Shown here piece after piece: positions 43,885-54,834 of a stretch of 64,000 nucleotides of DNA. Every line of letters starts with the position of its first letter. Position 1 is the first letter of the stretch. Below the pieces are notes generated by a model. That model did not search any database. It saw only the letters and a list, made by a program, of their open reading frames with translations, and was not told the origin of the DNA. The translations under genes were made by a program, and so were the position numbers. Origin of the DNA: Ectobius pallidus (Eukaryota > Arthropoda > Insecta > Blattodea > Ectobiidae); NCBI GenBank assembly GCA_964059195.1, contig CAXKWD010000001.1:220728484-220792483 (forward strand), read 5' to 3'.

Positions 43885-45215
43885 CAAGTAAATGGGACAT
43901 TTTCTTTGGGAAGCGATTATCGTCCATTCTTATAAGATGACCTAGCCATCTTAGTCTTTGGGACTTTATACATCTAACTATATCTTCGCCAGAGTTAAAA
44001 AAAAAAACATGTTTTTTTAAAAGAACAAAAAAAAGTTTTGTTTTGTTTAAAACATGTTTTTTTTTTGTTTAAAACGTTGTTTTTGTGTGAAGAACAATGT
44101 TGGTTGTTTTATTCGTGTTTTTTTAAACGTTTTTTATGTTTACAACAATGTTGTTTGTTTTAAAAAAAGTTTAAATTGTTCATTTTGTTTAAAACAACCA
44201 TTTTAATGTATAGGGCCTATTGTATATATATATATATATATTATATATATATACAGGGTTGAAATGTTTAAAACATTAAAAAAATTGTTTTAAACATTTT
44301 TAGCATATGTTTATAACACTATTTAATTGGGTGTTAAATTTAATTATGCAGACAATTTATATTTTGTCAAGCCAATGACACCCTGTTCTAAGATGTTCAA
44401 GATTTACGAGTCATAGACTTAATATAGTATTTGAAAATACATTTTGTACCAGTAGCACTTGTTTATGATTTAATAGTTCATGATTAATAAAAAATAATAC
44501 AAACTACTGTTTAATTACTGCCTTTACTGCTCAACTAATGATTGACTTTCACCAAGCTTTATGTGAAAAGGTCTCAAGGAAGACCACAAAATAGATGGTA
44601 GGATGCAGTCAGAAAAAATTCAAATCAATTACTCGAAATCAGAAACTGGAAACTGGCGGCAGAGGATAGAGAAGTCTGGAGGAAAAGGATACAAAAGACA
44701 CCACCTCACATAATGTTCTGGTATTCTGGCCCTAGTTTTTTTTTTTCCTGTTTACAACACTAACTAGGTGTCACTGACTTGACAAAATGTAAATTGTCTT
44801 CATAATTAAATAGAACACTCAATTAAAAAATGATTTAAACATATGCTAAAAAAACATGTTTAAAACAGATTGTTTAAAACGTTTAAACAAACTTAAAAAA
44901 ACACAAGCACTTGTTTTAAACGTTTTGTTTTAAACATTCCAACCCTGATCTTGGCCATTCGTTAGCTCATTCAGCTCCTGGTTACTGCGAAATCTCAATC
45001 TGTTTTCATTCTCCTTCAAAGATTTTTCTCAGTATTCTTCTTTCAAAGGATCTGAGGGCATTAAGATCCTCAAGAGTTAGGGACCATGCCTCTGAGCCTT
45101 ACGTAACAACCGGCCGTATCAGAGTCCTGTAGACTTTTAGTTTAGTGTTACGAGAGATTAATCTATTTTTGAATAGACTCGGTTTCCTGTCTGAATCCTT
45201 TCTCTAAATCAATCA
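43885..45215 (-). pseudogene. RTE-like LINE fragments, interrupted (minus)
   Basis: The minus strand at about 45210-44980 reads KVYRTLIRPVVT, then GSEAWSLTLEDLNALRSFER and RRILRKIF; about 44000-43885 reads [20 protein letters not shown]. These are successive parts of one RTE-type ORF2 tail, separated by the TIR element at 44254-44947 and a GTTTAAAA-rich block. Confidence 0.7.
44254..44947. mobile_element. MITE with long GTTTAAAA-rich inverted ends
   Basis: The ends CAGGGTTGAAATGTTTAAAA and its inverted partner close at 44947. Inverted matches continue inward for about 150 bases (ACAATTTATATTTTGTCAAG is matched near 44778-44800). The centre (44560-44705) carries another RTE-like tail fragment on the + strand (RPQNRW, EDREVWRKR). 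The block 43995-44200 is made of similar GTTTAAAA motifs and may be a second, degenerate copy. Confidence 0.7.
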
Positions 45216-45220
45216 TGCAT

Positions 45221-45955
45221 CAGGTTATCTGATTTAAGCAAGAAATCCCTTCAAATGATTTACCATTAATATTCACGATATATATATATATATACACCTT
45301 AGTTTCATAATGTAAGTGCTAACTAAGAAAGGATTTTGAAACATTTTGATTTTAAATGCCAAAAATCCAATGTTTTTGAGTATACTCAATCCCTTTTTAC
45401 ACAGAATTATCAAATCCAAATCACAGTTGACATGGAAACATATTGTTCCCAGTGTTCTCAGATGGGTTTGGAAATAAATGAAATGTGACTTTTAGAAATT
45501 AGAAAAGCTATCAATATAATTCAATATTAAAGAATGAAATCCACGAAAATAACGCAGTCACATAACTTTCTCTACCCTGGACATAGAGAAAACAATACGA
45601 GCTGTGGTAATATGTATATTATTATATCGCAGGGAGAGAAGTATCAAAGTGTGATTTGTCGTCCTTCCTACTTCAAATTCTAAATACCTATATAAGGACC
45701 TATAATTTGAAAATCGAAAGTCCTTCATAAGTTAATTGTAGATGGGAAAACGTTTCAGCACATTGTTACCAACTATGGCACTTATCGAGGAATTAATAAA
45801 TACAATGAACTTTCGTCTCTAATGAGTCAAACGTAATTTCCTTACAAGTGAAATGCTTTTTATTATATTGAACTAGCAATATTCTCTGCTCGGCTCGAGG
45901 GCTGTTGGCTCATGGGGTCATTCAATTTATAGTCTGATAAAGGCATCCATTCAGA
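45221..45955. other. Intron sequence, nothing recognised
   Basis: A/T-rich with a short TA run at 45281-45292. No splice-bounded ORF was recognised. Confidence 0.4.
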
Positions 45956-46054
45956 AAACCAGGACATTTTCCCGAAATTAAAATTTCCACCCGGACAGAA
46001 ATTATAACCCTAAAAAAGAGGACACGTCCGGGAAAAACCGGGCATATGGCAACC
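45956..46054 (-). repeat. Fragment of a GGTTGCCATA-ended element
   Basis: The minus strand starts AGGGTTGCCATATGCCCGG, an end type seen in hAT-like MITEs; no partner end was found. Confidence 0.4.
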
Positions 46055-46117
46055 CTAATTAAAGTATAGTACAATATAAATTCCCATGATACTGAGCCCT
46101 CATTTTTACTTTTACAG

Positions 46118-46265
46118 CAAGAAAGAATCTGGAGACTTGAGAAAGAAAATGAAGAACTAATTGATGAAATGATAGAATTACTGGAGAGAGAAAAGCATCT
46201 CGAACAAACGGTGGAAGAACTACTCGAACACCTAAAGCACAAAGAACCCAGCAAGAGTGCTGAAG
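46118..46265 (+). CDS. Host gene, exon 7: coiled coil (49 codons)
   Basis: Acceptor cttttacag, donor GAAG|gtaaca. It starts in phase 0, in line with exon 6, and ends with one extra base. The product is an almost continuous amphipathic helix: RIWRLEKENEELIDEMIELL and REKHLEQTVEELLEHL, a clear heptad coiled coil, suggesting homo- or hetero-oligomerisation. The exit phase does not fit the entry phase of the long exon at 51161, so a further exon of a length divisible by three, flanked by split codons, is expected between them. Confidence 0.65.
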
Positions 46266-46369
46266 GTAACAAGTTTCTTTCTATTTTATCACGGCTGTTC
46301 TCGTCATTCTTTTCTTTTCCGATAGATGGCAGGTATATCAGTATATACTGCTACGTCCCTTGTAATAAG

Positions 46370-46930
46370 TAGAGACCGGATATTAAAGGGAATTCCTTTT
46401 TTTATATTTCATCACAAAACGTGATAAAATTGAACAGAACATTACTGAGTAAGTTTCAACTGCAAATTACCTGGTATTAACGTCCCTTTTTAGGCCCATT
46501 TCTCTTTTTTTTTTAGGAACTTTCCCTTTCCAGTACCTTTTTTGCTGATTTATTTTGAAAAAATCGTATATTACCCACTATTTGGTAATATGAAAACATT
46601 AAAAATTGTTTACACTCATTCACAATTGAAAAAATAATTCCTCCCAGCAGAATAGAGCGTTACAGGGAAATCACAGGCTTGCCATTATCTAAGTTTCCCA
46701 TTATAACAAGGTGGGGGACATGGATTTCGTGTGCTATTTTCCTTTAGTGAGAATTTCAAACAAACATGTATTTCTCTGCTCAATTTTTACTCTCTCTTAC
46801 TTTTATATCCATTTTTTCCCCACCTTTTTTGGCAATAATTTTCCTTTTTTCCCCATCTTTTTTTGGCAATAATTTTCCCTTTTTTCGTCCTTTTTTGGGT
46901 GAAAATTTTCCCTTTAAAATCCGGTCTCTA
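46370..46930 (-). mobile_element. hAT-type element, TSD GTAATAAG
   Basis: It belongs to the same family as 14469-15105 in the opposite orientation. Ends TAGAGACCGGAT...ATCCGGTCTCTA are flanked by GTAATAAG at 46362-46369 and 46931-46938. It starts about 100 bases after exon 7. No transposase. Confidence 0.92.
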
Positions 46931-46938
46931 GTAATAAG

Positions 46939-47009
46939 CGTATTCTAGCCTATACCAAGTTTACAAGCCGGATTGAAATAGATCTGAATCCCTTTAAACA
47001 GGCCGGGAA

Positions 47010-47056
<47 letters not shown>

Positions 47057-47870
47057 CATTAAGTGAATTTTACTGATATAGCAGCAGAATTCCAAAAACC
47101 TAAAAACCGACACAACACTGGAATGATCGATGCGCTTACAACGCTACAATTCAGCAACACCGCCGTTAGAATACAGCACTGAATAAAGTACAGCAAATAA
47201 CCTTAATTAAAGTTTAATATTTCCCATTTAATGCGTCATATCAATGTATCTCTCGTGTTTTTCTAACTTAGAAGGTTAGAAGGTTTCGGAATGGCGAGGA
47301 TGGACAGGATATTAACATATAATGAACACTAACATTAGCACTGAAAATTGTATTATAATTTCGACACAGTTATTCTAGATTTTTTAATTATTCCTTACAA
47401 CGGCACTCGAAAAATAGCATAAACAATTACGATATTTACCCTTTAATGATAGGGAATTATACCACTCAATTCACTTTCGATCTACAAAAATAAGTATACT
47501 CGAGTGTCACGAATTTGTTCCTTTAATATACTTCTCTGTCGTTGGTCGCAACTTGTTATTTTAAAGTTGAAATGGAATAGTTGCAGATTTCAAAGTATTG
47601 CAGACGGCTCAAGTTTCATTTCCTGCGACGTCGAGGCGGTAAATTTTCAAGTTACAAAGACAAGCGACATTGCATTTTTAATTTCAGTTCGTTGTATAAG
47701 TTTATTTATTTTCCCTTGCATCATTTGGAAAATCTATTTAAAAATCGTGTTTTTTCTGCAAAAGTCCTCTTTGGCTCCTATTTTTTCAGAAAAAGTCCTC
47801 TTTAGCCCCTTTTATGCCCTTCAGTCCGATTTAGCCCTTTTTAGGTTCTATAAGATTCATTAAAGGCTAG
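46939..47870. other. Intron sequence with an (AAT)n run
   Basis: The AAT microsatellite is at 47011-47055. GTCCTCTTT..CCTTTT motifs near 47763-47850 look like the interior of a hAT-type element but its ends were not found. A possible small exon between a cag at 47601 and a gtaaat at 47639 was considered but its phase does not bridge exon 7 to the long exon. Confidence 0.4.
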
Positions 47871-48905
47871 TTTACACGATGACACTAGGTTTCATGAAAG
47901 TGATTTCGTGAAACTAATTACACACATTTTCTTTCCAATGCAACCACACATTTCATGTTATTTCTGAAGTTCAAGTTGTTACAATCCCATATAAACGTTT
48001 AAAACACGTATGAATACAGGCATTTCACAACTTCCTCACTTCCCCATTTCATTTTACGAAATGCGAACAAGCTAAATAAGCGTATAATCTCAAAATTACT
48101 ATTATAGTTTCGTGAAACTGCGTAGTGTCGTAACTCATTGTCGCCAGTACATCTAGCGCTTGCGCATTCAAGTAAAAAACAGTTGCGAAACTCAGAACGT
48201 TTCTCGCAGAGCGTGATGGGTAGTTCAGAGATAGATTAAACAGAGTAGGCATATCTCTTTAGGCATATCTCCTGTTCCAGAAGAGACTATTTCAACATAT
48301 GGAACTCATCAAAAGAAAAAGTTAGATGGTACTTTACCGATAGATACAGACATGTCCGAGAAAAATTCGTATGACATGATATTTTGAGGAATGTGAAAAT
48401 AGTAAAGGTTTCGCAAAGGAAGATGATAGGAAAAAGGGAATAGATATTTGCCAGCCGAAGCATGAAAACTGTGAATCGTATTGGCTTCGTTCGTTTTTGT
48501 CGAAAACTATCTAGTTTGTGGACAAAGTTCTCAAAGCTCAAATAGCTATGTTATTTTGAATATTGTAAATGATTAATTAGTATAGGATAATGCTAGTAGT
48601 AGGAATAATAGTATTTGTAGTGGCTAAAATGAAGGAAGTGGATAATTATTAATTTGTTTAAAAAAAGAAGAGAAGGACACTGACATCTGGTGATATCCTC
48701 AATGTTCGCTATAACGTGCTAGCACCTTTTTCTTTCCCTTAACGGCCTCAGCCGTAAAATGCAACTGTACATAGCCGAAGAGTAAGCAATGTCTATGATT
48801 CAAAGTACATTTTTTAAAGAAGGCTGTGCCTTAGTACAAAATAAGAAGCGTTCCCATCGGCACAAAAGGGAGAAAATAATGGATCTTCGTCTCTGTCCCT
48901 AGCTA
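47871..48905. other. Intron sequence, possible TE end
   Basis: GGCTAGTTTACACGATGACA at about 47872 resembles the end of a cut-and-paste element and a related motif GTTTCGTGAAACT occurs at 47906 and 48108, but I could not define a full inverted pair. ORFs here are not recognisable. Confidence 0.35.
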
Positions 48906-48910
48906 ATCAC

Positions 48911-49330
48911 TAGGGCAAGGCATTTAATGACCATAAAATAGTGAAAAACTGACACTAACTTTAAAAAAATGACCAATAAATTTTGAATCTTTACTTATAT
49001 TTAGTTTTTTTAAGTAATAAATTGCTAAAAGCAATTTAACAGATGACAGTGCGTTATATATGAATTTACAATATAAAATACACTTATTTTATTACTAAAA
49101 AACTAAGTAAATCTATACTACTTGGGCACCCTTGGCGAAAAAAATTCTTTCTGAACTTGCATGCCCATCAAATTGCCCTTAGGAAATATGAGCCACTTAA
49201 ACCGGGGGGGGGGTAATCTTTATTGCTACAAGACTAACTGTTACGGTGTTTACAATAAACCTAAATTAAAATGAACTATGAACACTTGGCGGAGAATTTC
49301 AAATAAAAACTATTGTCTATTGAAAGTCCG
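48911..49330 (-). mobile_element. hAT fragment of the 9585-10533 family
   Basis: It begins with the end TAGGGCAAGGCATTTAATG after CTAATCAC and matches the 3' half of 9585-10533 in inverted orientation. The other end is missing. Confidence 0.75.
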
Positions 49331-49687
49331 ACGTGGTAATGTTTTGTAATTCTAACCATCATCTGAAAATAGAGTTCCGTTGTTGGATTCACGAGACACT
49401 TTGCTTACCTTTTCCTCGTTCGTTTGATGAATCTAAGAGTTCAATACACTTTCAAAATAGACAAAATAAGCAATATAGGCCAGTAACAGCGAGAAATGTG
49501 TAATAATTTGTCCCTTGAGCTATGGAAAACCCCTTGAGTTGTAAGAAATATGAGATGGTCGGGGATTTTTTAAGAAATACAGTTATCCCCACCTCTCAAG
49601 AAAACAGCATGAAGCAATCAATAAAAACTGTAAGTGAACATTCACACCGAAGTAGCGTAGCATGCGAGTCGCAATACTTAGATGCAG

Positions 49688-49689
<2 letters not shown>

Positions 49690-49735
<46 letters not shown>

Positions 49736-50525
49736 TCGTTTATTTATCCTGGCAGAGCTAAGGCCATTTGGCCTTCTCTTCCGCTTTGCCAGTAAAAAAA
49801 TTACAGTTAAAAATACAATTAAGTTACTTAAAATTAAATAGAAGATAGTTGAACCTAAAACTAAATTAATTACAATTAAGTTACAAGTTAATCTCGAATA
49901 GAAAATTGAATACAAAATTAGATTGATAATTTTTCTAAATTACACTCTAAGAAAAATTTTGGGCTTAAGACAGAAACAAAAATTTAAATAACATTATCCT
50001 GAATTAATTTACTGATTTTTCTATTGAATTGTCCCAACGTTTGACAGCCTCTGACATTAAGTGGGATGGAATTCCAGATGCGGGTAACCGAGACGGTGAA
50101 AGATGAAGAATACGATGATGATCGGTGTAAAGGGATAGAAAGTACATGACTATATTCAGAACGTGTATTTAGATTGGGATGAGAGGACAGGTGTAAGAAG
50201 CGACATGATAGGTATGGTGGTGAAGATGCGTGTAAAATTTTGAAAAGGACCTGAAGACAGTGAAATTTTCTGCGATCGTTCAATCGAAACCATGACATTT
50301 CAAAGGATGGTGATTAGTATTTTTCATTACATAAGTTGGCATTGAATCTTCTTATCATTTGCGTTTAACACCAGCCTCAGACATAGGTGAGCGGTGAAAG
50401 GGGGTGGAGTATAGAAACATTTCATTTGAGTGGCTAGAAGGCGCGTGTCACTACGAATTTCTATACTAGTCCCTGGATGAGTCCGACTCTTATTGGTTTG
50501 ATATCAAAAGGCTGGCACTCAAACA
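49690..50525 (-). mobile_element. Non-autonomous retroposon, uninterrupted copy
   Basis: On the minus strand it starts TGTTTGAGTGCCAGCC, carries the 104-codon RT-tail ORF (50298-49984) and ends with GGATAAATAAACG and an (ATT)n tail at 49690-49736. It lacks both insertions found in the plus copy at 956-6838 and so serves as the empty site for each. It lies in the last intron of the host gene. Confidence 0.8.
49984..50298 (-). pseudogene. C-terminal remnant of a non-LTR reverse transcriptase (104 codons)
   Basis: It is nearly identical to 5547-5861: same ATG, same stop, four residue differences (TRIWNSIPLNVRG here). No catalytic core. Conservation of the frame in both copies may mean recent common origin rather than selection. 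Confidence 0.7.
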
Positions 50526-51160
50526 AAGCGTTTACCGGCCAGAAATTTCTTCATGGGACCAACGCTTTGCGTCAAATGCAGAAGTGAAAACAGCAGTCCG
50601 CAGATAGGTATACGGCAACCGAACAGACTTCTATGAACAGGGTATTTTGAAACTGGTATCACGATGGGAGAAATGTGTTGAGAAACTTGGCGACTATATA
50701 GAAAAATAGACAAAAGATATCCCTTCATGTGTGCATTTGTTTGTAATTGTACCTATTAAACTTTTTGTAAAAAAAAAATGTGAGTTACTTTTCGTATATT
50801 TTTAGCATTGCCTTCTAGACTCTATTGCTCGTTTATACACTGCCTGTCCTATACGGCTAATTTTGCGTACGCGGCGACATTACAGATAGCAGCACCTTTC
50901 ACACCCAGCTACAATGCCCTCTACATTACCGTATGTTGCCCTTTGAAGTATAAACTCGGAAACTGAAATATGCTGGAATTTCATGCTATCTGGGTGTGAA
51001 CTGTGTCGCCTCTACTGGAGAAATTAGGCAATTTAACAATACTCTGAAGTCCATGTTAAAATTAACCATGGACAGGCAGTGTAATTCTCGAAACGGCGAT
51101 GGTTTTTAGTTAGCACTCAATATAATGAAGGGTCCTTTATCTTTTTAATTCATCTCTAAG
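50526..51160. other. Last intron segment before the long exon
   Basis: Near 50975-51040 one frame reads CYLGVNCVASTGEIRQFNN, reminiscent of the RTE-type YLGVNI motif, so a small LINE relic is possible. The pyrimidine-rich tract ctttttaattcatctctaag ends at 51160 and is a good acceptor. Confidence 0.4.
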
Positions 51161-52967
51161 GTGTTGTTGGCCTTCCTACGAGACATTGAACCAATCCACG
51201 AAACCTGGGGAACAAAAGAGTGAAATTGAGGTTTTCAAGTCCCAAGACGCCGCAGAAAAGTACAATCCATACCACAATAATCTAGTGAAAAGGGATGATA
51301 ACAAAATTCGTCTCTCCAAACGCTCATCCAGAACAGAACCCTGGCCTTCCTACGAGACACTGGACCAATCCACAAATCCAAGAGAACAAAAGAGTGAAAT
51401 TGAGGTTTTCAAGTCCCAAGACGCTGCAGGGAAGTACAATCCATATCACAATAATCTTGTGAAAAGGGATGATGACAAAATTCGTGGCATGTACAGTCTA
51501 TCCAAAAGCTTATCCGAATCAGAACCTTGGCCTTCATACGAGACATTGAACCAATCCACGAAACCTGGGGAACAAAAGAGTGAAATTGAGGTTTTCAAGT
51601 CCCAAGACGCAGCAGAAAAGTACAATCCATACCACAATAATCTTGTGAAAAGGGATGGTGAGAAAATTCGCATCGTATACAGAATCCCCAAACGCTTATC
51701 CAGATCAGAGTCCAGGCATTCGTATGAGACACTGGAGCAATCCACGAAATCAGGGGAACAAAAGAGAGCAATTCAGGTTTTAAACTCCCAAGATGCAATG
51801 GCAAAGTACAGTCCAAATCACGATAACCCAGTGAAAAGGGATGGTGACAAAATTCGTGGCATGTACAGTCTATCCAAAAGCTTATCCGAATCAGAACCCT
51901 GGCCTTCCAACGAGACATTGGACCAATCCACAAAACCAAGGGAACAAAAGAGATTTATTCAGGTTTCAAACTCGCAAGATGCAATGGCAAAGTACAGTCC
52001 AAATCATGATAACTCAGTGAAAACTGATAGTGACAAAATTCGCATCGTGTACACTCCCTCCAAACGCTTATCCAAATCAGAACCCAGGCATTCGAATGAG
52101 ACACTGGAGGAATCCAAGAAGCCTGAGGAACAAAAGACTGCAACTGAGGTTTTCGAGTCCCAAGACGTCATGAAGAAGTACGATCCACATCATAGTGACC
52201 CAGTGAAAATGGATGGTGATAAAGTTAGCAGAGCGTACAGTCCCCAAGAACCCATACTCGACGGAATCCTCACGAGACTCCAATTCTTCAAGCCTCAACC
52301 CAATATGGGCGCCCAGCCTCTAAGTTATCCACCGCCTACCCTCATGAAATACGACGACTCTAAGGTGCTTTGTCGCCCAAGTTTTCATCAGTTACAGCAG
52401 ATGAAAAAAGTGGAGGAACAGAAAACAGCCTACAAGGAGCAAATACAAGCGTCCCACACATTGCTTGCAATGTATCAGAAAAATAAGCAAAGTGACATGA
52501 AAGGCACAAATAACGTCTTTGACCTCACGGATACGACACTCAACACGCATAGTACGCATGCGCAAAACAATCCTGCAACCGCCGATCAGCCGGAAGAAGA
52601 GAAACCAGAAGTAAAGGAAGTAGGAAACAGATATGAGAAACTAATGAAACCAACAACGAACCTTCCAGTTCCTGTAGAAGCGCACCCTGAGAACCGTGTA
52701 GCATTGACTAGACACAGCTTCAAGCTGTTTGAGAAGAGACCCACATTGCGAGAACATGTCGCTAAACTAATCAGTGAGAGGATCGCCAGAAGTAGAACGT
52801 ACTTCCCGGAAACATTCCTCTACGTCAGCAAGTTGATCAGAGAGCTCAGGGAATTCGCTTATGATGCAAGGGATCCTCCCGCACAAACCCTCCGCTTGCT
52901 ATCTCCTCCGTCAGAAGAACCGAAGCCGAAAAAGAGTGCAAGGGACGACTTGCATCGACCATCTTGA
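51161..52967 (+). CDS. Host gene, long exon with six ~62-residue tandem repeats
   Basis: Acceptor tcatctctaag at 51160; the frame (one base, then codons) is open for 602 codons to TGA at 52965-52967. Residues about 3-370 are six tandem repeats whose units begin at 51168 (59 aa), 51339, 51525, 51711, 51897 and 52083 (62 aa each). The core is WPSYETLnQSTKPgEQK, SQDAAeKYNPYHNNLVKRD, KIR and an SLSKSLSESEP-like end. The remainder is Pro/Lys/Glu-rich (PEEEKPEVKEVGN) with a basic helical end (REHVAKLISERIARSRTYF, VSKLIRELREFAYDARDPP). No signal peptide or membrane segment is visible. I do not recognise the family; a structural or scaffold protein is possible. The units differ in age: 1-3 are very alike, 6 is diverged. 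Confidence 0.75.
51168..52268 (+). repeat. 186-bp coding minisatellite (six units)
   Basis: Period 186 bases except the first unit (171 bases from 51168 to 51338). Segments such as GAACAAAAGAGTGAAATTGA are unchanged between units 1, 2 and 3, while units 4 and 5 form a second subgroup (GCAATGGCAAAGTACAGTCC). Confidence 0.9.
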
Positions 52968-52987
52968 CCCCCAATCTGCATCAATGA

Positions 52988-53260
52988 ATGCCTGACAAAC
53001 CACCGACACCACTTGAGGACCACAGACCTCCATCAGCAAAACTGACACCGCCTCCTGAAGAGGCACCAAAATCAACTGGAGAGTTAAGCTCTCAAGTAGA
53101 AGAAACGCTTGGCATCAAGCTACCACAAGCAAACGTACGTCGACTGTCCTCGTCCGAGATAAACTTGGCCAAACTGAAAGACTTGTCCCTAGAAGATCTA
53201 CTGGTAGTATTCGCTACAGAGATAGGATTTGACTGTGACTTGACACCTTTACACACTTAA
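52988..53260 (+). CDS. Second coding-like ORF just after the host gene stop (90 codons)
   Basis: It starts 20 bases after the TGA of the long exon in another frame; a TGA directly precedes its ATG. The product begins Pro/Glu-rich (MPDKPPTPLEDHRPP, PPPEEAPKSTGEL), close in style to the end of the preceding ORF (PPSEEPKPKKS), and ends with a hydrophobic-acidic helix (LAKLKDLSLEDLLVVFATEI). It may be the real C-terminus reached by an unseen splice or lost by an indel, or a second cistron. No known domain was recognised. Confidence 0.5.
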   Translation: MPDKPPTPLEDHRPPSAKLTPPPEEAPKSTGELSSQVEETLGIKLPQANVRRLSSSEINLAKLKDLSLEDLLVVFATEIGFDCDLTPLHT

Positions 53261-53663
53261 GACAAAAGTACCGAAAAGACCGTATCTACGCTCACACCTC
53301 TACCCATAATCTGAAGATCTAGATACATGAGGTTGTGGAGCGTAGTATGGGTGTTTCAGAAAAGTTAGGCACATCCCTGCTGCTATTGGCTGACAAAATC
53401 ATATGTGAGACTATTATTTAACTATTTACACTATGTGGTATTGAGCACGATCTAATGTTAACCCGAAAATTAACTGTATATTAATGTATATTTTATAGTT
53501 CTTTAAAAAAACTATTGCAATTTTTTCTGCTAATTCTATGACTGCCAAGAAGTTATCGCTAAATGCAATCGATTACAGCAAAGACTGAAATCACAATACA
53601 CTCCTCTTCTGCTTTTTTGTGCCTAGTCTGAGGTGCCTATGAATCAATACAGATCTATATTTG
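53261..53663. other. Probable 3' UTR and flank of the host gene
   Basis: No canonical AATAAA was seen close by. Nothing else was recognised. Confidence 0.35.
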
Positions 53664-53671
53664 CATTAGGC

Positions 53672-54201
53672 CAGCGTTTTTCAACCTTTTTGAACCCAAG
53701 GACCTTTAAAATGAATCGGCACATGCTAAAAGGGCCTCGGTCCAAGCAACCCAGTTTGGAAAAGAACGAAAAGAACTGTTTGTACGCAACCCTAATTTTC
53801 TTTTAAAACTAATTAACTTTACTGGAAGGTATTACTTACCTCAACGTTACCCTTTTTTACTATATTAACATTTTTACATGAGAACCTTTTAGCGTATAAA
53901 ATGCCATTTTCATGCTTAACTCAGTTTGCCATTTTTTGTGACTGAGGCCCTTTTAGCATGTGCCGATTCAAATGTCTAAAAACATTTACGGGCCCCTAAT
54001 TTCACGTCCCATTTTTAAGAGAAGGCCCATATTCTTAATATTTTGGGTATTCATTATAGGTCATTATAACGAAGTATGTGAAAAAAAATTACTTCTTTAC
54101 TTTCCACTTGCTTCATGATATTTTTAAATTATGTCTGAGGACCATCTGCACCATCCTTGCGGACCACCAATGGTCCGTGCACCATAGGTTGAGAAACGCT
54201 G
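53672..54201. mobile_element. hAT-type element (CAGCGTTTTTCAACC ends)
   Basis: The ends CAGCGTTTTTCAACCTTTTT and its inverted partner (GGTTGAGAAACGCTG) are flanked by CATTAGGC and TATTAGGA, six of eight matching. An internal inverted pair GGCACATGCTAAAAGGGCC / GGCCCTTTTAGCATGTGCC occurs at 53719-53738 and 53946-53965. No ORF. Confidence 0.8.
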
Positions 54202-54683
54202 TATTAGGATAAACACAACTGAATACAAACTCCCTGCAATACGGCCTCTCACTCTATAACAGTACAGTACGTGAAGTGAGAAAGGCGTATTGCCGATGCT
54301 TTAAGGGAGTCCGGAACACAAAAAATGTTGTTTTTTAATTTTTTGATGTTTTATTATAGTCTGAAATGTCCTCTTTACAGTGTCGTAATCGCCAGTGTTT
54401 TATCTTGTCTCTAAGTACATTAAATAATTCCTTTTTATAACCCTTACGTGGGCATCGATGCTGGAAAGAACACTGTTCAATCAATGATGACGATGGACAA
54501 AGAGAGAATTAGGGAATCAGATAGGTCTGTAAAAATCGTAGAATTGATGGCTACACAGAGGAGGAGTGCAAAAAGAAGAATGGAGGATGATATGAACCAG
54601 ACAATCCTTTAAATGAGCTGGGATGCACTAAAAGGTAAACTTAGTCGTACGATTCCCAAAAACTACTTTTTTTCAGAAAAAAA
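54202..54683. other. Unassigned sequence
   Basis: Around 54465-54600 a frame with stops (GRQRENxGIR..., RRSAKRRMEDDM) hints at a decayed LINE tail; not firm. Confidence 0.3.
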
Positions 54684-54691
54684 GTGTAGGC

Positions 54692-54803
54692 CAGGGTTGC
54701 CAGATTAGAAACGTAGAACAGTCGTACCAATATCCGAAAATAGTCGTATGCTAGTTAAAACTGTCGTATACTTTGTGATTTTTCAGTATAATGAACGTAT
54801 TTC

Positions 54804-54834
<31 letters not shown>

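Noticed and set aside
43995..44200. CRISPR-like direct repeats (GTTTAAAAC words)
   Set aside because: Spacing is irregular, units are not constant, and the DNA is eukaryotic; it is simple-sequence or MITE material.
47602..47638. Small exon linking exon 7 to the long exon
   Set aside because: It has a cag and a gtaaat, but its phases do not bridge the two exons and the region looks like transposon interior.
51446..52298. Minus-strand ORFs of 62-114 codons
   Set aside because: Antisense shadows of the repetitive long exon; they repeat with its 186-base period.
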